The notes under the pieces are model-generated. The model saw nothing but the letters and a program-made list of their open reading frames with translations, searched no databases and had not been told where the DNA came from. 64,000 nt of DNA from Dryococelus australis (taxonomy: Eukaryota; Arthropoda; Insecta; Phasmatodea; Phasmatidae), in contig CM056994.1 of assembly GCA_029891345.1 (NCBI GenBank), positions 142,002,457 to 142,066,456 on the forward strand. Reading direction: 5' to 3'. This document shows, one piece after another, positions 56,630 to 64,000 of the stretch (position 1 is the first letter of the stretch; the number at the start of each line of letters is the position of its first letter). The position numbers and the translations under genes are program-made.

Positions 56630-57183
56630 ATAAGAGCACTCTCATCACCACATTATATGCACATTAAAACGAGTAATATAAATGAGCGCACTCGCTTCAC
56701 CCCATTATATGAAGCACTCTCTTCGCACATTATATGCACATTAAACGACTAGTATATATATATAATATATATATTATATATATGCACTCTCTTCACCACA
56801 TTATATACACATTAAAACGAGTAGTATATATGAGAGCACTCTCTTCACCACATTATATGCACATTAAAACGAGTAGTATATATGAGAACACACTCTTCAC
56901 CAGACTATATGCACATTAAAACGAGTAGTATATATGAGCGCACTCTCTTCACCCCATTATATGAGAGCACTCTCTTTACCACATTATATGCACATTAAAA
57001 CGAGTAGTATATATGAGAGCACTCTATTCACCCCATTATATGAGAGCACTCTCGTCATCACATTATATGCACATTAAAACGAGTAGTACATATGAGAGCA
57101 CTCTCTTCATCATATTATATGCACATTAAAACGAGTAGTATATATGAGAGTAATCTCTTCACCACATTATATGCATATTAAAA
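56630..57183 (+). repeat. ~52-bp minisatellite (about 10 units)
   Basis: Repeated 'TTCACCACATTATATGCACA' plus 'TTAAAACGAGTAGTATATATG' plus 'AGAGCACTCTC'. Some units carry an extra short 'CCCCATTATATGAGAGCACT' half-unit, giving a higher-order pattern. A TA expansion interrupts it at 56,754-56,783. Confidence 0.95.
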
Positions 57184-59189
57184 CTTCAAACAGAGCGTTG
57201 TGATGATTACATGAAAACGAAATGAAAGACGTTAAAACGGCATGAAAAGTTAAATGCTCAAATTTCCTCGTAAATTGGTGGAAAAAACATTTTAGAAAGT
57301 ATTTTATATTTGTTATTTCACTTGATACGCGTTGTATAACCTCCACTTTTAAACACTGTTTGACGGGCATTTTTACACGCTGTTTAACTGATCCCTCAGT
57401 CAATAAACGAACCACTGAAAAGCAGTGAAAACAATGACTGACGAATCAGTATAAAATGTCACTGAATCAATAAGTGAAGGAAATCGGGCATTTTTTCACT
57501 GATTCATCCGTTACATTTTCTGAAGTGACTGTTGAAACAGTCAGGTACTGTTGACTGACAGAAACAGTGAAATTCTCAGTTTCAGATTAAGAGTGCATTC
57601 CTAAGGAAATCAGCACTACTTAATTTGAAGAACTGTACAAAGAGCCTTAACTATCACGATTGTACATAGTATTGATAAGAACTGACAGGACATATAGTGT
57701 AATCCGAACAACTGAGATACAAGTTTATAGCCCGTAAATGCATATCCTGAATTCGGCTACCTTGCCACGTGAGCGTGTAAACTATTACGTTTACAACGGA
57801 TTTATGACAGAAGTTCACAAGTAGATTGGCTCCTGGGGAACTCGGCAAACCAATTTGTGTCTTAAGGCAAATGATAACTGAAATAGTACTAACTGTGCTA
57901 CATATAATACTCAAGATGATATTTTATCTCTTAAAATTAGAAACATATTGATGTGTAAATTATAGATTTATATTAGAAAATAACAAACATTTTATATTCG
58001 GCAGGTATATAAATGAGGATAAAATATTTAATGCAACGGTTGTAGGCGAAGCACTAGTGTTCACGCCTTATGAATAAACAAGACAGTATATTAAAATATA
58101 GACATATATTTAGAAAAAGAGAATCTTGAAAGTATAATCTAAATTCACCGCACAATAGCAGTAAGAAAAGCATGAATAAACTTTTAAAGAAATAATTGTA
58201 AAATTTTGCAATGCCATATTAATTATAATTTTCTTTCTGCTTCGATTTACGCCACCCCACGGCATAGCTGTATTAAAAACAACATTTGTATAATGAAAAT
58301 AAGTTTTCTGTCTATTATCGTATGTTTTTTCTTTTTGTGCCACGATCATTTGATGTAATTTTTATGTAATTATTTAATGTAATTATCATCATTTGATGAT
58401 AATATTTACACTCGCATATCCTTCTTAATGGTTGTGGATCAATGTCTAATCTTGCAGTTGGTGGCGAGAAATTCAAGACCGTGAGAAAATCCGCTGTCCT
58501 CGTGTTTCCTATGAGAGGAGGTAATTTTAGCGATTAATTGTTAATAATAGTGCACATTTGTGCCAAGTCTCTTACAATTTGCGACTACTATTATGAATGC
58601 TACTCTCACTTATAAATCTGTATGATATTCCTTAAGATGTTACACGTATTAAAAAGTCTTTTCTCGAGAGTCGAACATAGAGCACCTTGCATCGAATGCA
58701 TGCCTGCAAGGAAATACTCCAAGGTGATATTTTTTAATGACAGGTAAGAAATGCGTGGGTACATGCATTATTCATATATTTTCAGCTGATATTCTCTATT
58801 GCTTTAATGAAAATAAAAGTTAAAACATAAAAGAAAGAAAACACGAGGAAATAACTATATAATAAAAATAGACAATTCAACCAAACACTTGATATAAAAT
58901 AATATATATATATATAAACTCACAAACCCCTTACGTACGAATCTAGCGAATACACTCGTAACAGCAGCCCACGTCTAACCAACTACAGTTTAGAAGTAGG
59001 CTTTGAAGGATCAGCTTCAGTCGTAATCTGTGTGTATGCTGTTCACGGTAAAGTGAGTAGTTTTGAAGCCATAGTAATTTTTTCCTTTCAGCCAATTTTT
59101 TTCCTTTAACCACCATTTCATAATAAATATTGCCATGTAAATAATAAACACAGTGAGTATATTCCACCGAACTCGTAAGTTAACATCTA
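57184..59189. other. AT-rich sequence, no confirmed gene
   Basis: 57,410-57,590 is rich in short TGACTG/CAGTGA words forming imperfect inverted repeats. 58,458-58,520 could be a tiny exon (see findings). Otherwise nothing was recognised. Confidence 0.45.
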
Positions 59190-60840
59190 ATGTTACAATA
59201 AAATACATTTATTAGCTATTATTCCAATTGAGAGGGCCTTCAAAAAGTGCTCATTTATTCGTGAATAGCCTAAAACCTTTGGAAGATAAGGTAATATAAC
59301 TTGAAATATGTAAATAACTGCAATTTTGAAAATAAATATCCGAAACTCTTAAATAATATAAATTTAAATGGTCCGGCATAGCTCTACGTGTGGCCAAAAT
59401 TTGGGTTCAAGAGGTTCATTGGTTTCAGAGATAATGCATAAAAGCTCTATTTCCTTATGTGGCGCTGTCGAACAAAAATGCTTAAAACAAGAACTGTTTA
59501 CACAAGTATAATATGTAATATATATAAACAGCAAAATTATTTGGCTAAAACTGGTTAAACGGTTTTTTGGGTAACATGCTTATCTAAATTATTTAGATAT
59601 ACACCATTTTAGAAATATGTGCCTCACATGTCTTACTGTAGCACTACTAGGGTGTAATCTGGTGATTATGGGTTTCATAATATCCAACATATTATCTATA
59701 ACATTTTTAATAGTGTGATGCTATCCTACAGAATGACAGACAAAAGAGGTTCTTTGTAAGCATATTTTATTGTTTATATACTGCAAGTACAAATTTAAGT
59801 TGCAATAGGATATATGGATTTGTAGTTATCGCATACTAATCTATAATGTGTACATGGCCATCATTTTGAAAATAAATGTCAACCATCAACTTGTACATTA
59901 TGCGCTAGTATTAAATGTTTTCCAAGTTATTTACTAAATGACTGATTGTTTTCTGAGTTATAGAAACCAATTTTTATTGATTTAAGTTGCACTTCCTTAC
60001 AAAATAGAGGATAAAGAGGCTCTGTGTAGACAAATTTGATGGTTGTAATTAATACCACCAGTTAAGTTAAATTTGGTTTAATGGTTCCATAGATACAGCA
60101 TAATAAACTTAAATATTTATTTTATTATAATTTTGAAAATTAGTGCCTGACCTACTTTAATCACATATTTTACATAATCTACTGTGGTACAACTTGCGCA
60201 CAAAATTAGGTTAAAATGGGTTAGTATCGAGATATTACAAAAAAATTGTATTTATGTATGTAGCGCTCTCTTACGAAATTGCAAACAAAAGAGGCCCCGT
60301 GTAGGCTCATATAATGGTTGTAATATTTCCCTTCAGCATACTAAGTTGAGCTGAAATTATGTACGTGGTTTTGTAACCACTTCATATTAATCTTAAAATG
60401 GTATTTTACCGCCATTTTGAAATTAAGTCTGACCTACGTATTGGACGTAATTTTACTTGGCCCACCACAGTAACGCTTCTTTGCGGAATTTGGTAACAAT
60501 CAATTTATTTTTTCCACAATTTTACATAAAATCTTTATTTTTTAAATGGCGCTATCTTACGAAATAGCAATCAAAGAAGTCTGCGTGTATACACATAAAC
60601 CGTTTGTAATAGATTCCGTTAGCAAACAAAGTTAAATTTATATTGGGGTTTCGTAGATAGTGCATAGATATACTAAGCTAAATATCTTATATAGCCGCAG
60701 TTGTTTAATATGTTCCTGGTCTACTTAAGTTATATTAGATTGCATGGGCTATAGTAGTTATACTTGTTTTCCGAATTTGCTAAGAATCGTTTGATAATTT
60801 TCTGAGATATTAAATAAAAACTTAATTTTTCATGGGGCAC
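59190..60840 (+). repeat. Highly diverged ~270-bp tandem repeat (about 6 units)
   Basis: Unit starts near 59,459, 59,716, 59,988, 60,262, 60,549 and 60,836 are marked by variants of 'GGCGCTATCTTACGAAATAG' and 'CAAACAAAAGAGG'. Each unit also has a mid-unit 'CCATTTTGAAAATAA.TGCCTGACCTAC'-type phrase and an end phrase 'TTCTGAGATATTA'. Identity between units is low (roughly 55-65% by eye), so the array is old. No coding capacity. Confidence 0.75.
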
Positions 60841-60909
60841 TTTTTGAAAAGTGTCTCGTACTCTTAAATCCCTAATGATTAGATGAACTGCTATAGCAAT
60901 ACTCATAGT

Positions 60910-61204
60910 TAGAGACAGGTGTTTTTCGCGAAATTATTTATGGCAAATTTTAGACTTAAATATCCTACGTCCACAACCATGACTTCCTTTGGTCATTGGA
61001 CGAGCGTCAACGTGAGAAGACATGGCCTTATTTGACTGGCCCAATAGTAATAAAGTAACTCCGAAACTGAACGTCCATGATTCTGGAACAGACAATTGAT
61101 GCATTTGAGAGTGAAAATGATACAACCACAAAAGCGCATATGAACAGAAATGTTTTGGAGTACAACTGGTCTTGAAATCGTTTTGCAAAAATCACCTGTC
61201 CCTA
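60910..61204. mobile_element. hAT-type MITE with exact 8-bp target duplication
   Basis: A 295-bp non-coding element. Terminal inverted repeats of about 25 bp start TAGAGACAGGTGTTTTTCGC on the left and TAGGGACAGGTGATTTTTGC (reverse complement) on the right. CTCATAGT directly abuts both ends (60,902-60,909 and 61,205-61,212). An 8-bp duplication and a TAGRG tip fit the hAT superfamily. It is non-autonomous: no frame of note. Confidence 0.88.
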
Positions 61205-61212
61205 CTCATAGT

Positions 61213-63042
61213 CCAATCACACAAAATTGCGGGCCAACAACAATACATCTCCATAAATCAAATTCTTACATGATAAATTATCAAATTACAAAATTTGTCT
61301 TAATTGTTTAAAAGGGGCCCGAGGCATTAAGTAGTCGCCTAAATATTAAAACGGCTGCCAATTTGCAAACAAATACAAGTAATGGTCAAAAGTTATAAAT
61401 TAGGGTGGCCCTACAAAGTAGCTTACTATATCTGTGGCGCGTTTTTTTATATTTGGTTGGTGGGTGAAAAAAAATATTAGGGTGGTGTTCACATACACAT
61501 AAATCCATACACCAAGCCACATACATACAAACGTGATCTCAAATACATATATTTTGTTTGTAAAATACTCTATAAGACTGTCGTTTACAAAATGAACAAC
61601 CAGTGGGGTCATGAATTTGATTGTAAAATTAGGGTATCAGAATTACTAAAACTATGCCGATATTGGTGAAAATCAGTGCCATCCCAGATATTTCCAAACC
61701 TAAACACACAAAAAACAAAAATAAAAAACACACATAGGAAAGTATAACCTAATAATTTCAGCTGTACTTCAAACATATGTTAAATTGGCATATTTAATTA
61801 AGCGATCATTTTCGATCGTGTAAAAATTGTATTTTATTTAATAATGACTATTCTTGAGCTGGTGATAGTATAGAAAACAATCAGAGAGGAAACTAATATT
61901 TATTAATATAGTGTATTCTGTTGATAACCTTATTTTTATACCAACTAAATGTATTAAAAAACAGAAGTTGGTAAGATATGACCCCACCACTAAGGTAACT
62001 CGCAGAATGCGCAAATGTTAGTTATTTTTCTCTGTTAGATAACTATATTTGAGCAAATAAATGGTGGATAAATCGTACAATATATAATTCACGTGATCTG
62101 TTTGCATATGTATTTTATATAGGTTATACTTTTATATTTCTTGAATATTTTTACTAGGAGTGCGTGCAGTAAAACTGCATAATAACCGCAATTTGAGTAA
62201 GTTCTATAATCATGTGTTTGTAACTACGATATTTTACATTGCCCCTTACCGTAAACGACTTCGGATAGCGTGTAACTGTTGAAGTGACACAAGTTAAAAT
62301 GAGTGCGATCATAACAGGTAGCGCAGCGTGGCAGTTGTCTCACGATTGCCGGCGTACTCTCATTGCTCAGCCACTGACCCGTCTGTGACGGGCTACAGAC
62401 GCTCGAGGGAGATGAAACTAGCTAGCGCAAAGTACGGCAGCAAATAAGCGGAGGCATAGGTACTACGCGGGATAACATATTTACACTTTGAATTTTGAGC
62501 TTACAGAGTTTTGTAATTATAGAAGTAGTGCTTTTAAAAAAGGTTGTATTGTGATGGTCGTTAGCAGCAATATATTCCTATAGAATTATATTACAATCCT
62601 TTCGGGGTTAAAAAATTATAGGGGAGGGGATATACATCCAGAGAGACATTCGAATGATTTCATAATCCTTCCTTTCCAAATCAAAGTAGGCTAATAAAAA
62701 CAACGTGTGAAACATCGCCACAACTCACTGGTGTGCTTAGTAAAAAAGTATACAACAAAGGCATACTAGGTTAACAGAAAAAACGAAGTACTCTAAAGAT
62801 GATGATGTAAGGCGTATGGGCGGGTTATAGAGAAATCTGGTAATTCACTGACGAATAAAAAAAATTGTAACGGGATTTTTAGACGAAAAACTGGAGAAAT
62901 ATCTAGAAACGAGCAACTGGGAGATAAGAATATAAGAGGAAAACACTGAAGACTGAGAAGAGAAACAATTTTCGGGGAATTGACAAATTTTAATAATTAA
63001 AACAATAAGTAGGTACAAAAAATGGCAATCAAATTAAACATC
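61213..63042. other. AT-rich sequence, no gene recognised
   Basis: 62,270-62,460 is locally GC-richer ('TAGCGCAGCGTGGCAGTTG', 'GACGCTCGAGGGAGATGAAA') and could be regulatory or an exon, but no motif supports this. Confidence 0.45.
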
Positions 63043-63057
63043 GGGGGGGGGGGGGGG
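63043..63057. repeat. Poly-G tract
   Basis: Fifteen G residues in a row followed by a GA-rich stretch. Confidence 0.97.
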
Positions 63058-63499
63058 AGAGAAAGAATATCAAGACACGAAGGATAGTTGAATAAAATAA
63101 TTTTTTTCATTGTTATCCATATCCTATGATTTACGGATGGATGTAGATCAGTGGAGGAAAATGTTAGGCCGCAAACGACCGAAGTAAATTATAGAAATAA
63201 TAACACAAAGCAAGACATATATAATTCAAGGATTTAAATTAAAAGCTAGCATTATAGAAACAAACTCGCAATTGCAAATATATTATCACATAACGGCATC
63301 CTGTAAAGTTAAAAATATTCCTTTGTCTGATAGATAAAAGCGCCGTATTGTCTCTGGCGCGGTTTAAGACTCAGATACCTGGGCTATTTGATCTTATTTA
63401 ACTGCACGTCTGAAACGTGATGTACTATGTGTTTTCTTTGTGTACTCCAACTTGCGCCACCATTGTAATCCTTCAATTCTCCACCGTCCAAATCATATA

Positions 63500-64000
63500 A
63501 TTTCGCCTCAGCGGAATTGATGGCCACCCCTGCTCAGTATAGCCATTTTCGGTGAGCACAAGGAATTGCCACGATCTACACGATTTTCAATTTTTTGTGA
63601 GCAGTTTTGAGAGGAATCCCATAGGCAGGTTGCTAGCAAAGGAGGCAGTTCTTCTGCTCGCGCGTAGAGCATCGTGCAAGGCTGCCCTCATTTCGGGATG
63701 ATCCGTGTTTGCTCCTCCTTTCCTTCCGCACAACTCCGCCACCGGACTTGCAGGCCCTACTGGAGCACCTAACGTTCGGAGGATAGCCTCGCTCCAGCGC
63801 GATAAATCCCCAACCCCCAGCCCCTGGAGACAAGGCCTCCAGGAAGCAGCATGTTCCAGCGGAAGACGGGGCCAGGGGACGGCTCACACCTCTGCAGCCT
63901 CACTATGATAATAGGGCGAGGGTCTGCGCCGGCAATCCCCCCGCCTTCACTGGCCAAGTGAACGAAGGGAAAAGGGCTAGGAAATAACACAGAGGAAAGA
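63500..64000. other. GC-rich island at the right edge, no gene assigned
   Basis: GC content rises to the window end. Three mutually overlapping open frames (63,633-63,887 -, 63,705-63,908 +, 63,769-63,990 -) are explained by composition. It could be the start of a promoter/exon region that continues beyond the window. Confidence 0.35.

Noticed and set aside
57410-57590. Small inverted-repeat element built of TGACTG/CAGTGA words
   Set aside because: Arms are imperfect and shifted, no target duplication was found, and the pattern could be low-complexity chance.
63633-63990. Open frames at the right edge
   Set aside because: Overlapping on both strands in a GC-rich patch, without motifs; cannot be told from chance.

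Overview
This is a eukaryotic, AT-rich, repeat-dominated stretch of DNA. The mobile-element families (Ty3/Gypsy, Ty1/Copia, an L1/Tx1-like LINE, Tc1/mariner, a hAT-type MITE, tRNA-derived SINE-like units) and the style of their proteins point to an arthropod, most likely an insect with a large genome. I could not fix the species. No intact host gene was recognised. Almost everything that can be identified is a decayed transposable element or a tandem repeat, and there is no operon-like or prokaryotic organisation.

Layout. About 2.6-16.7 kb is best read as one old minus-strand Gypsy-type retrotransposon. Its 5' LTR is at 15,732-16,730, followed (leftwards) by a primer-binding site, gag, protease, RT/RNase H and integrase remnants down to about 11.0 kb. 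A second LTR copy near 2.64-7.37 kb is split by a 3.87-kb insertion flanked by AGAC. The 3' part of this element has been invaded by repeats: a 38-bp tRNA-D-arm-like tandem, a 'GTAGTCG' minisatellite, a SINE-like unit and a 180-bp inverted repeat pair. 17.6-19.3 kb is a strikingly G-poor repeat region containing a 21-bp minisatellite.

20.4-26.7 kb holds a minus-strand transposase-like pseudogene of a family expanded in arthropods. It is split by a complete but dead Copia element (21,784-25,924) with two 179-bp LTRs and near-matching target duplications. Inside the Copia RNase H region are two adjacent near-perfect hairpins that look like templated foldback insertions. 27.5-27.9 kb carries a longer array of the same 38-bp repeat. 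28.8-29.7, 35.9-36.4 and 63.5-64.0 kb are GC-rich islands; the first has E-box and CRE palindromes and is a promoter candidate.

41.4-42.0 kb is a gag fragment of another LTR element, and 42.2-42.6 kb an inverted copy of the 17.7-kb G-poor repeat. 42.9-47.86 kb is a nearly full-length L1/Tx1-like LINE with two ORFs broken by point nonsense changes and a frameshift; its poly(A) end abuts a sequence resembling the 3' half of a tRNA. Two decayed Tc1-like transposases lie at 50.5-51.3 (+) and 52.7-53.7 kb (-). The right end has a ~52-bp minisatellite (56.6-57.2 kb), a very diverged ~270-bp tandem repeat (59.2-60.8 kb) and a 295-bp MITE with an exact 8-bp target duplication (60,910-61,204). All identities were judged by eye from translation and motif matching; no searches were run.
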